Assembly (NCBI GenBank): GCA_013400115.1
Contig: VXBP01009029.1
Span: 124,001 to 188,000, forward strand
Length of the DNA stretch: 64,000 bases
Reading direction: 5' to 3'
Origin: Rhinopomastus cyanomelas
Taxonomy: Eukaryota; Chordata; Aves; Bucerotiformes; Rhinopomastidae
Numbering within the stretch: position 1 is the stretch's first letter; every line of letters begins with the position of its first letter. The position numbers and the translations under genes were made by a program. The notes below the pieces were generated by a model, which searched no databases, was not told the DNA's origin, and saw only the letters and a list, made by a program, of their open reading frames with translations. This document shows positions 11,460 through 22,309 of this stretch, piece by piece.

Positions 11460-13340
11460 CCCCTTCACTGCTGCCTTCAGAACAGATTCCCCGGTGTCAC
11501 GCTGTTCCTCCCCTAACTCCACAGTCATTACCCGGACACTGCAGCTTTCTACTGTGCCGGAAAAAACCCACTTTATTTCTTTTTTTAGGCGGTCGTCTAC
11601 GCTAGGTACTGACTTTCAGCAGGAGCCAGCAGGGTGTGCTGCGATCGCTGTGAACGCTGCGAAAAGAACATCCTCCTTCTGGGAAATTTTATATATATAT
11701 TTAAACACAGATGAAGACATTTTTAAGTATTCAGATATTTGCATGAGTGGTATGTGGTTCCCCCCGACTATTAAAATGCTTCCCTTGTCACAGATCACGG
11801 GACCCTTTCCATAAAAATTAGTAGCCAAGTCATGCTAAAACGTCTGCTTTCAGTAAGATTGCTTTTTGGTATCTGTATAAAGTTGGAAAACTGCCACGAT
11901 GAACATGTCTGAAAACCTTTTTTGACAGTAACAGAGAAGGGTCTGTAACACAAAATGTTTAGTAGTTGAAAATATAAATTGTAGCCCAGGCCTATAGAAT
12001 GCAGCTTTTAAAATGGTTCGGTGTGGTCATGTGTTTCTCTAACCTCATTACTCTGTCCTTTGAACCTATGGACGGTGGAGTTACAAAGAGGTTAATAAAT
12101 ATATTTAGTTTAAGCAAAATGAAAGTAATTTGATGTAAAGCAATGACTTGGAAATTTAATGGATTGAAAAAAACAAACCCATTCATGTTTGGATTCCTTC
12201 TTTTATTCTCTTAACTCAGCCTTTTATCCCTTGTGTGGAAGCAGAAATTTAGGGAAGAGTGAACTTTTGCGTTGTGCTAGGGGGTCAACAAATAGTTCAG
12301 TTGTGAATCATAATTCACAAACCAAAACCAAAACTGCATTAAAGTGAAGTTTGGGACCTGCATAAGGGTTTTAAAGACTGAAGGACGTCATTATTATGCA
12401 ACCAAACTGGAATTAGGATTAAAAGGAAATCAGAAAATATAAACAAAAGCAAATTCAGAAGCAAGGCACTAAAACAAAACCGACTGTCAGACACAACGAC
12501 CCATGCAATGCAGATTGTGCTTCCTTAAGCTAAACTGTTTTAGAAACATGGAAGATTATTTTTCTTTTTCTCAGGGTACAGCTGACTGAGAAATCTCAGC
12601 AGAATACCCTCCTCAGCTCTGCTTCTGAACAGAATGAAGTGAATACAGTGCTCCTAATTTTTGTGATCAAACAAGGTACTAAGTAGTTATCCATTAGCAA
12701 AGGGTTATAAACTATCTCAAATGTGCTTCTCTGGTCAGGAAACAATATTCCTGTTTAGTATTAAATGCACATGGGTTAATGGGTGCACATGAGTTAGTAA
12801 TCGTAATGCTGTCTGCATTTGTCAGTTGGTCTATGCCAGGTAATACTTGATATTACTTGGCTGCTGGTAGCCATGCATGAAAAAGTAGCTGTCAATAATT
12901 GGCAAGTGTAGACCCGCATTATTTCATAGCCACAGAGAACAGCATCGATGAGTTGCTGGGTGCAGGAAGACAGCTAAGCAGTGTTTGACAGCTCATCACA
13001 CCCTTGGAGAAAAGGGTGAACAGCAAAATGAGTGTCTGCTGACTGTACAAAAGTTTCTCTAAGTTAGTAAGGGTGAGGGTCATCTGTAAAGAATTGTAGG
13101 TGACTAGGCAGTGAAAAAGTAGGTTAAATATGGCTTAGGTAAATGCAAGTTGATGTATGTGCGGAAACCTACTCCTAACTTTATATAAACAATAGCAATG
13201 TTTGAATTGGTTACTGCCACTCAGCAGTGAGTGAGGCTTTGAGCATGTGTGGCCTGCATAAACACACCGACCTGGTGTTTGGAAAACCAATGCACATTTT
13301 AAGGAAGGGGATGGAGAACAAAACAGGGAACACATTTATG
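11460..13340. other. Intergenic DNA upstream of XPA
   Basis: After the CpG island the sequence becomes AT-rich. No open frame longer than about 106 codons, no recognisable repeat and no RNA gene was seen. Confidence 0.5.
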
Positions 13341-13359
13341 GCATTCCACAAATCTGTGG

Positions 13360-13580
13360 TGACCTCCACCATGAGCACTGTGCCCTACTGAGTTTCCTGC
13401 TTCTTAGAAAGGAAATGCTGGAACTGGAAAAGGATAACAAGGATGCTTAGCCGTCTGGCTTCTTGTCTTTGAAAAGAACAATGGAGTAGTCTCAGAGTTC
13501 TCACTGAAAAATAAATTACTTGGGGAGGATATGCCTCAGGCTGATCACATCCTAAGTATCTTGAAGGGAGTCAATTGACT
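13360..13580 (+). repeat. Possible ancient CR1 body fragment
   Basis: Segments such as gagcactgtgccc, aaggataacaaggatgctta and cctaagtatcttgaagg follow the order of the CR1 3' body (tggagyactgtgycc, gcaacaaggatg, acaagtatctgaagg). Identity is low, so this is a weak call. Confidence 0.3.
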
Positions 13581-14219
13581 TTCTTGAGTACAAACCATCA
13601 GACTTGCTGAAACAGAAGCCAGGCTCCAAAAGATGTGTGCAGAGCCTTTTTGAATGGTAGAGGGTAGAGAGTATTTCTCTGGGGCACAGGGGAGATTGGC
13701 CAAGGACTTGGAAGAGGGCTGTTTTGGGAGTTAATGAATGAAAAGCCCCTCAGGGTTACAGTTAGGAAATCCCCAGAGCTGAAAGCAGTTGGGGAAATTT
13801 GGGAGTGTCGCTGAGGAGGTATAGTGTATTTGCCTCGTTTTTCCTCTAGATGTTTGCCTGTGGCCTGTGTTTGGAATAGTACTTTGAACTGATGGTCTTC
13901 ATCTGAGGCAGAACACCTCTTCTGTATTCACAGAGAATCATAAACGCTTGGGGCCACAGAACGGCAAGTAAGACTTGAAACTAGATTCAATGTTCATCTG
14001 TGCCAGAATTTACTGGCAGAGCTTCTCCTCTGCTGTATATTTTCATTTTGCCTCATCAAAGTCTTAATAGTAATCTGCATAGTTTCATTGCAGTTGCAAG
14101 CCTACGAATAAACCATCCTTTTGCTTTTTGTCCTTCCTCATTAACATATTTGCTCTGTGAGCGACAGATCTAACACAGTCTTACTTTTCTACAGATTTGG
14201 CTTTTTGGAGGCAGTGGCA

Positions 14220-14234
14220 AAAAAAAAAAAAAAT
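14220..14234 (+). repeat. Poly-A tract
   Basis: A run of about 14 A. No element recognised immediately upstream of it, so it is probably a simple homopolymer. Confidence 0.6.
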
Positions 14235-14941
14235 CTCATTACCGTTCTCCCAGTCTCTTCCTACTTCTCCCTCTCCCTCTGTATGTTTGTTCAGGTGGCA
14301 GCATCCATTTTAGCCACTTTTGAATTTGGTAGCCAGCAACTGACCATCCGGTACGCAGAAGATTTTGGCTGCTATCTCTTACCATGACTAAGTCATTGGA
14401 TTTTGTTCAATGACTTCAAATGCTTTTATGGGAGAGAACAGTTTGATTGCATCCTTTTGGATGTGAGGCATAGATCCCCATGTCCTATGCAATTATATTT
14501 CATCAGGTTTTTGTTTGATGCACGCATTTCTTAAGGTACCTTATGTGACCTGTTGAGGCTGGCTGGCTACTAGTCAAATGACAGACACTCTCTATTAGCC
14601 TGTCTCCTTTTCCAAAGGGCAAGAGAAAGGGAATAATGGAGTTAGAAAAACAAGTTGGAAAAAACCTAAAGCAGCTTTAATGAAAAAGTAACAATAAAAA
14701 AAGGATACAGTTATAACGATAAAAAATAATTAAATATATATAAATATATACAAAACCTCTCCAACTGTCTGGAAGACCAGCAGTGGGTAATAGGCAGCTG
14801 ATCTCATCAGGTTAGAGAGCATCCTAGTGATAGCTCTGATTCAGGCTCCAGGTAGATTGCAGACTTCCCTATGATGAGGATCAACTCTGCATATTGGGCC
14901 CTCAGTTCCCTTCAGGAGCCAGTCTCCAATAACTGGGACGC

Positions 14942-15145
14942 TTATCTTCCTCTTTGCGGAGGAGGTGTCATATTACTGGAAGACCTCTCTGATTTATGAG
15001 ACTGTGCTAGGACCTCTGGAATAGGTTGCCTGTAATCTAGGTCTCTATTAGGCTGACTGTCTTCCAGGAGGGTCTCATATTTACTTCTCAGTGGCACCTG
15101 GGGAGGTGAGGCAGGCAGGGGAGGTGCTTGCTTTCTATCTTGCAC
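14942..15145 (-). pseudogene. Retroelement ORF remnant
   Basis: The Pro-rich frame starts MQDRKQAPPLPASPP and contains VPLRSKYETLLEDSQ, which has the look of the linker before the esterase-like domain of avian retroelement ORF1 or gag-like proteins. The stop at 14942 is followed by the esterase-like segment in a shifted frame (about 14946-14780), with one internal stop. No reverse transcriptase is present. This is a fragment of an element-coded protein, not a host gene. Confidence 0.5.
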
Positions 15146-15293
15146 AAAACCAATACTGAACTTCCCTGGAGTGGTGTCAGCAGCAAATGCACAGAGGATT
15201 CAGGAATGAATGGATTGGCAGAAGAAGGCAGAAGAAAGAACAAGGGTCCGCCTCTGATGCTGGCCATTAAAGGAAAAACTTAACCCTCATTGC

Positions 15294-15582
15294 CATAGAA
15301 TCACGGAATCATTAGGGATTGGAAGGGACCTCGAAAGATCATCTAGTCCAATCCCCCTGCCACACCAGGATCACCCAGACCAAGTCACACAGTCAGTCAG
15401 GGTTAGAAGGGACCACAGGATCATCCTGTTCCAACTNTCCAGGTCACAAGTGCACAGTGCTGGCTCATGTTGAGCTTTTTGTCCACAAGCACCCCCAAGT
15501 CCCTCTCCTCAGGGCTACTCTGCAGCCAGCCACGGCGCAGCCTGTATTTGTGCTTAGTATTGCCTTGACCCAGATGCAGTAC
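15294..15582 (-). mobile_element. CR1 inserted in retroelement A, with internal deletion at a single N
   Basis: The CR1 3' end starts catagaatcacggaatcatt and runs to about 15436. After the N at 15437 it jumps to an interior CR1 segment (cacagtgctggctcatg), ending at atgcagtac. On both sides the flanking sequence continues as retroelement A: copy B has the two flanks joined through gagctgaggg. The N may mark either a real deletion junction or an unresolved base. Confidence 0.85.
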
Positions 15583-15980
15583 CTCAGCTCTATATCAAAT
15601 ATGATGTCTATGAGATGAAGCAACTTGTTGACCTGTGCAGAGTCACCTATCCTCATCCCCACAAATGTGATTTCTTTGCCTACTGAAAACCCTGTCACTT
15701 ACAGTGCTCCAGTGTGGCACACAAGATCTCACAGTGACCTTGATCTCCACAGAAGCTAGTATAAGCGAGAGCCTTTCGGCATACCAGTTCTCGCTAGTAA
15801 CTGTAAACATCAACTCTTATCACTTGTTGAAGCCGACACTGTCTGCACAAAGATGTCTTAACTGCAGAAAGTGCAGTAACTTAGAAGGGACTGAGCTGAA
15901 AAGTAAAAATCACCAAACAGAATCAGTTCTGTTCTAACAGAAACTAGCACAAGTTAAAATAAATAAATGGCAAATTTTCG

Positions 15981-16558
15981 CAGAATCATAGAATCACAGA
16001 ATTACAGAGGTTGGAAGGGGTGTCTGGGGATCATTTCGTACAATCTTCCTGCTAGACTAGGATCCCCATAGAGATCACACAGAAACATGTCCATCTCTCT
16101 AGGGAAGATGACTCCACTACCAATTTGAGCAATCTGTTCCAGTGCTCTGTTACCTTCACTGTGAAAAATGTTTCCCTCATGTTCAAAGTTAACTTCCTCT
16201 CTTCCAGCTTGTGCTTATTGCCCCTTTTTCTACTTCTGGGCACGACTGAGAAGAGTCTAATTCCTTCCTCTTGAGACTTACCCTTCACATATTTGTAAGT
16301 ATTAATGAGATCCCACTCAATCTCCTGCTCTCTAGGCTAAACAGTCTCAGATCTCAGCCTCTCCTTATAAGTAAGGTGCTTCAGCCCCCTGATCATCTTA
16401 ATGGCTCTGCTCTGGACTGTTTCCAGTAGCTCCTTATACTTCTTGAACTGAGAAGTCCAGAACTGGATGCATTATCCCGTATGTGGTCTAAACAGTGCTC
16501 ACACTCTTCTTAGTGCATCCAAGAGACCATTTTCCCTTTTGGCCACAAGGACACATTG
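15981..16558 (-). mobile_element. CR1 in reverse orientation, first half of a split copy
   Basis: This CR1 begins at its 3' end (cagaatcatagaatcacag) and reads, in reverse, into the C-terminal part of the reverse transcriptase ORF, for example NMRETFFTVKVTEHWNRL. It breaks off at acacattg (16558), where another CR1 has inserted, and resumes at 17001. Confidence 0.92.
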
Positions 16559-17000
16559 GCCAAAGAGTGCCGGGGCCTAGAGAATAAACCTTATGAGGAA
16601 AGACTGAAAGAGGTGGAGCTCTTTAGTGTGAAGAAGAGGAGGCTGAGAGGAGACTTCATCACTCTCTACAACTACCTGAAAGGATGTTGTGGAGAGGTTG
16701 GTGCTGGTCTCACCTCACAAGCAATTAGTGATAGAATAAGAAAGAATGGGTTCAAGTTACAACAGGGTAGGTTTAGACCAGATATTAGGAAGAATTTTTT
16801 CCCAGAAAGGGTGGTCAGGCACTGGAATGGGCTTTCCAGGGAGGTGGTTGAGTCACCATCTCTGGATGTGTTTAAGGATCATTGGAATGAGGTGTTTAGG
16901 GATCTGGTTTAGAGGCGAACTGGTAAGGTCAGGTAGGTGGTGGGATTCAATGATCCCAGGGGACTTTTCCACCCAGAGTGATTCTGTGATTCTGTGATTG
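16559..17000 (+). mobile_element. 5'-truncated CR1 inserted inside another CR1
   Basis: The plus-strand copy encodes the usual CR1 C-terminal peptide, including YEERLKEVELFSVKKRRLRG and RKNFFPERVVRHWNGL, to a stop at 16910-16912, then the 3' UTR ending gattctgtgattctgtgatt. Only about 440 bases of the 3' end are present, the usual 5' truncation. It splits a reverse-oriented CR1 exactly at acacattg|ctggctc. Confidence 0.92.
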
Positions 17001-17148
17001 CTGGCTCGTGGCCAGCCAGCAGTCCACCATCACCCTCAGTTCCTTTTCCCCAGAGCTGCTCTTAAGCAAGTCAGTCCCCAGCCTGTACTGGTACATGGGC
17101 TTGTTCTTCTGCAGATGCATCACTCTACACTTGCCCTTGTTGCTTGGT
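17001..17148 (-). mobile_element. CR1 in reverse orientation, second half of the split copy
   Basis: Starting ctggctcgtggccagccagc, this continues the CR1 interrupted at 16558, through the aggacccccaggtcc-like region to tacacttgcccttgttgc. Removing the inserted copy restores the normal CR1 order. Confidence 0.9.
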
Positions 17149-19535
17149 GAAAAAGAAATATGTGAGCATGAAAAAGGAAGGGAATTTGTTAAAACTGAAG
17201 AGTGTGCCTGCTTGGATTTGTATGTTCTCTTCCTGAATTCACCCATGATCAGAGATACGAGGTAAATCATCCTGTTGGACAGAATGAGACATACAGAGCA
17301 AATTAAGTTGGTCATCTCTCTATGAGACTTTTTCATTTGCTCACTACTTATAGGAGGGGATTTCCATAGTAATATGACTTGTCTTTATGCTCCGTTTATC
17401 ATCTCCTGATTGATGTATATAATCTTGCTTGAGCAGATAGATAATGGATGAAACATGTAAAGTGTTTAATGCTTGAGCAAAAGATCTGAAAAGAACAAGT
17501 AGGCAGGAAGTGAAGTCCAAATGTATAAAGACTAAAATTGGATTTCTTCCCTGACAGGGAGGTATTTGTGCAAGTTTGTTACTGTTTTTTGATTATGGGG
17601 GATGACAGAATGTGAAATTATAATGTAAATGTATTTTATTTACCAGCACTGCATGTGACTTTTCTGTTTTATTAATTTAACTGAATAAGACTTTAATATG
17701 TTTGCTTTTAAGATCAGTGGAAACCACTGGTTTCACATCTGTGAACTGGAAAATGTCAAGGCGTGATGGAAAATTGTTAGCTTTTACTGTTTCAGAGATC
17801 ACCACAAAGCTGACTGCACACTTTTCTTGTTGATTGGCAATCCAGAAAGAGAATTCCTCTTTTGTTAAGAAATAATCTTTCTCTTCGATGCAGATTAAGA
17901 ATGGGAAAATGTGGCAAAAAACCCAAACATGTTCTGCAACTGTAGCATAGCTGCCTTTCGTGATCTGTCCTCTGAATTTCAAAGAGTAAAGGTATTGTAG
18001 GAAAGTATGAATTCTTTTCTGGAACTAAGGTACTGGGGGGTTTTCCTTGCCTCACTAATGGCTAGTAGAGGAGATGTCATGGAAGAGACCTGTCTCAGCT
18101 CTCATGAAGTCAAGTTCTTCAGATTTCGGGGCTTTCTTTCCCGCAAGACTTGCTGTGTGTAGAGATATACACATACCATGTAAAAGGGATGTGTGTACTG
18201 GGAGATGTTTACCTCCTCTCAGTATTCCTTTGGCATTATTTAATCCATGAAAGAACCTGCCCTATAGCAATTTAGAAACATTAAGAAACATCCCTAATGC
18301 TTTAGTAACATTTTCTTTCTTTTAAGAGGATCTTGAGCATTTCTGAGACAGAAAATCAGTACATCATTGTCCTGGATTCTCTGGGAGAGAATTCTGGGTT
18401 TGGTTTTCTGATGAGGAAAGTTGTAGCTTTGAGAAGACTGCTGTACTGGACTTGGCCAAAACAAAGTTGATAAGAAGCTTTGTTTTCACTTGTATCCAGA
18501 AATGGTATGTGGGTCTCCATAGAGATCAAGGTCTTTAGCAGTTCTGGGTTAGGCAGGTGCTGAAGCAAGGAGGAGCAAAACCAGGACAGCTGACCCAAAC
18601 TGGCCAACACGAGTGTTCTGCACTGTCAACGTCACACTCCCTATAAATTAGAAGATTTGCTGGGAACGGCCTCTTCTAGTGATGGCTGCTGTCCCTGGAG
18701 GATCTCTTCATCATTCTGCTCCTGTGGCCTACTCTCTCGTTTGCTGTGACCATCACATTTTCATGATTACTACTGAGAGTGAGCAGCTCCTGACCTCCTG
18801 CTGGGGTGAGCATAACGTTGTGTACTGGCTGTTAGCACTGATATTAGGGTTTTATCAAAGTTATGCTTTATTAAATGTTTCCATTTCAGACCACAGGGTT
18901 TTTTTACCTTTTCCCAGTTTGTATTCTCAGGGGGTGTCATTCGGTGATAGAACAACTGGTAGTGCTCTCCTGCTGGTGCTTTTTGGGCAGTTCCTTGTTA
19001 GGCTGGTAATGGTGGAGTGGGCAGTTGCCCCAGGGAGAGGGAGGCAGCTTTGGGCTGCCAGGTGCATCTGTTGGGCTTTGCTCTGGGGCAGGGCTCCTCA
19101 CACATAAGGGCAAGAGATACTCCTTGTGTCGGTGGGCAGCTGGGGAGCAGCTATAGTAGCAGCCATTTGGATATGCTGAGGCAGAAAGTTGAGGAGCTTA
19201 GAGGCGGGTGGTGATGGCTGAGGAATCAAATGGGCAGAAGTGTGAGCAGGATCCACAGACATCCTGGGCTCCTGCGGGCCAGCACTATGTGGGCTGAGTA
19301 TAATCTTGCATATTTTTTATTAGTATTAATATTGATATAATTAGTTGTAGTATTTAAGTTCTTATTTTATTTACGCAAGTTAGGTCTCTTCTGGTACTTG
19401 CAAGTTACTGCAAAACATTTTGATGCTGTTGTCCACAGCTTCGATCATCAGAATTTGGTTTCCTAATGTTAGCCACAGATGTGTGATGAGAAGTTTGTCT
19501 CAGTGCTGCCTGCATGCAACCCCAGTCCCCATCCT
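17149..19535. other. Intergenic DNA between retroelements
   Basis: No gene or repeat recognised. Open frames such as 17677-17982 (-) and 18679-19107 (+) resemble no known family. Confidence 0.45.
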
Positions 19536-19539
19536 TCTC

Positions 19540-20165
19540 CTCAGGACAAAAGCCACCTAGAACTGCTGCTATTCAGTGTGTTGAGGCACAGAGGGAAGGA
19601 GGCTATGGAATTGATCTTAGTGATGGGATCATGTGTGATGTAGGACAGAAATAATTCATTTAAATGATTTTTTTTCAGCTCAGTTTCTTCCAAGCAACTG
19701 CATTTTTTTGAAGTTAAGAGCATTTTTTGTGCAGTCAGCGTCTGCTTCTACAAGTGATAACACTCAATGTTTACAGTTTCTTCCAAGGACTCCTCTGCAG
19801 AATGGATCTTGTTTATACTTGCTCCTATGGAGACCAAGATAACTGCTTGTGTGCCATGTTGGGGGTGCAGTAAGTGAGAGGCCACTCCTGCAAGAAGTGG
19901 ACAGGAGAGGTAACCCTACATCGACCAACAAGGTGTTCTGTTCCATAGACATCATATTCAGTAGAAAGCTGAGGGACCCTCTGCTCTTGGGTTCGTCCCT
20001 TTTTTTGTCCATCTTCCCTCTTGCCCACTGCCCTCTTTACCTATCTTCTTCAATGGCTGGCATCTGAGAACTCTGTTTCTGCCTTTGATCCCAACCCGTG
20101 CATTCCTGAATCCAGCTCCTGCCTTTGGTCCCTATCTGAAACTGAGTCCAGTCTTGGACTTCCCT
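19540..20165 (+). mobile_element. Retroelement copy C, diverged relative of A and B
   Basis: This plus-strand stretch has the same succession of blocks as copy B: ttttcagctcagt, gttaagagc, acaagtgataa, gatgtttacag-like, tgtgccat, catagacatcata, gctgaggga, ttcttcaatggctggcatc and attcctgaatcc. Identity is visibly lower (perhaps 70%), so it is an older or different subfamily member. Its 3' end is not clear. Confidence 0.6.
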
Positions 20166-20169
20166 GGTG

Positions 20170-21635
20170 TCTGCATTCATGTGACAGCAATGTAATTGCC
20201 AGTAGGGCAGTTGTGTTTGCTATTCATTTTGTACTGCAATCCATTTTGTGGCTGGTGCAGCCTCAGCATCTGACACCATACATTTTAGGTTTACACCAGT
20301 GTACCAATGAGAGAAATATGTTGCCCATATAGGGCTTAAGCTTCCTTGGAATGGAGGATCACTGAGGAGTGCATCTGAGGGACATCCATTCACAGCATTT
20401 GAATCTGAATGTCTCTTCTCAGCATGACCAGAATGTAGTTTCTCCTCAGGGTATTTATTTGCTACCTGTATTTCTCCATTTGGTCAATTTTGTTGTCTTA
20501 ATTTTGGTTAGATTTTTTTTTTTATCTTTCCCTGTCCAGAAAGAGCAGCAGTGACCATAACAATTTAATATGCTACATTAATTGGAAGAGGGTAAAATGA
20601 CTTCCAAACGTCTTGAACACCTGTGACTTAGTTTAATCTGTTCATGAGTGAAGAAAAATTAAAAGAGTTCCTGAAGGCCTTAACTCCTATCTGATAGGTT
20701 TGAAACATATGCTGCATTCCTGTGCTACTTCCACTTCATGCAAAGATGCCTGGAAAATCTGTTCAAACTTTTGCACAGCAGCAGCAAGGTAAAGTCAGAT
20801 CTTCCTTTTTTTGCTTTGATATTTGTTTGCTCACTGTCAGGATTTGTTTTCTTTGTGGTATAGGTATGCTGAGCTTTGCCATTTACTGGAAAAGTTTATT
20901 TGAAGAGCATGGTATGCCAGTTACTGCCTAGAGCTTGGGAAGTTTCTTCCCCTTTCCGAACAGTTTTTGTATCTAGTGACACAGCATTTCTTATTCAGGA
21001 AACTTCACTGTTCTTGGGTTTCACTTAGTCAGAGTTCCGATTGCAACAGAGGTCAAAGAGGTCTCCCTGTTTTCAGTATCCTCTACATATCAGGCAATGA
21101 GATGCTTTACCATTGAGTGAAAGCATCCTCATCTGACTGGGAAAGCATCCTGCCTAGCATCTGGCTCTTCCCGGGTTGGAGACCTGCCACACACATCGGC
21201 CAGCCACTGTAGCTGATATTCCACTGGTGCAGTCCCATGCCAGGAAGGATGTGTGACTTTTTTGAGTCTGGATATGATCTGTTTCTCTAGGGTGTGTTAG
21301 TGTGGTTTAGTCTTAAACTCGGTCAGCTTGGATTTTGGTCTTTCAAAGTTTAGATCTTCCTCAAGTAACATTTTTTTTACTTTTTGGTTTTCCAGTTTGG
21401 GAGATTTTATGCTTGTGTGTGTTTGGTTTTTCTTTTCCTGGGGATTTTCAGGAAGTTCTGAGTGTTGCATGTTTTCCTAGGTGTTATGTTCTAAGTATTT
21501 TTATGATTTTTATGAATTTCACCTCTTTTTTTTTTTTGATTTTTTGCTTTTCTGAGAAAACAAGAAAAACAGTTGGTGAAGTGCCGCAACACATTTTGGA
21601 TTCACTAATTTTTACCTTGATGTTTACCAAAATGT
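20170..21635. other. Spacer between retroelement copies C and B
   Basis: Nothing recognised except a poly-T stretch near 21520-21540. Open frames are short and without family resemblance. Confidence 0.45.
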
Positions 21636-21639
21636 CCTA

Positions 21640-22305
21640 GTTGGAAATAGAACAGAATTCTCTTCTAATTCTTTTTGGTGATTTTTACTTTTCAGCTCAG
21701 TCCCTTCTAAGTTACTGCACTTTCTGCAGTTAAGACATCTTTGTGCAGACAGTGTCGGCTTCAACAAGTGATAAGAGTTGATGTTTACAGTTACTAGCGA
21801 GAACTGGTATGCCGAAAGGCTCTCGCTTATACTAGCTTCTGTGGAGATCAAGGTCACTGTGAGATCTTGTGTGCCACACTGGAGCACTGTAAGTGACAGG
21901 GTTTTCAGTAGGCAAAGAAGTCACATTTGTGGGGATGAGGATAGGTGACTCTGCACAGGTCAACAAGTTGCTTCATCTCATAGACATCATACTTGATATA
22001 GAGCTGAGGGATCATGAGTGTAAAGCTTTTTCTTCAATGGCCAGCATCAGAGGCGGACTCTTGTTCTTTCTTCTGCCTTCTTCTGCCAATCCATTCATTC
22101 CTGAATCCTCTTTGCATTTGCTGCTGACACCACTCCAGGAAAGTTCAGTATTGGTTTTGTATATATTCATATACATTTCATTATTTTCTTATCATTATGA
22201 CTGTATTTTCTTTTTATCATTACTGTTTCATTAAAGCTGCTTTAAGTTTTTTCCAACCTGTGTGTCTCTGTTATTCCCTTTCTCTTCCTCTTTTGGGAAG
22301 AGAGA
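21640..22305 (+). mobile_element. Retroelement copy B, inverted partner of copy A
   Basis: Copy B matches the reverse complement of A. Over about 340 bases (21665-22000) I see only two differences, and the next block to ggttttgt (22150-22158) is also about 97% identical. The roughly 400-base ORF segment of A is missing here, and the AT-rich end beyond ggttttgt is only about 85% identical to A. ATTAAA at 22230-22235 is a possible poly(A) signal. Confidence 0.72.
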
Positions 22306-22309
22306 GAGG

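Larger units (their letters stand above)
14577..15945 (-). mobile_element. Retroelement copy A (reverse orientation), with ORF remnant and CR1 insertion
   Basis: Read on the minus strand, this element shares its order of sequence with copy B at 21640-22305. It begins near 15945, is interrupted by a CR1 at 15294-15582, and ends near 14577 after an AT-rich tract with ATTAAAGC poly(A)-type signal. Between two GGTTTTGT repeats it holds about 400 bases that copy B lacks. That segment contains a 67-codon frame (15145-14942, Pro-rich, ending PPPQRGR). It is followed in a second frame by GDWLLKGTEGPICR and YYPLLVFQ, which match a GDSL/SGNH-esterase-like protein common in avian retroelement ORFs. A frame change and an in-frame stop make it non-coding now. 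The AT-rich terminal part resembles avian ERVL-type LTR ends. I cannot assign the family with certainty. Confidence 0.7.

Noticed and set aside
15704..15937. 77-codon frame repeated at 21624-21887 on the other strand, as a duplicated small gene
   Set aside because: It lies in the retroelement A/B arm. The repetition comes from the inverted repeat, and a related but broken form is seen in copy C.
16556..16912. 118-codon plus-strand frame as a gene
   Set aside because: CR1 C-terminal peptide in the nested copy.
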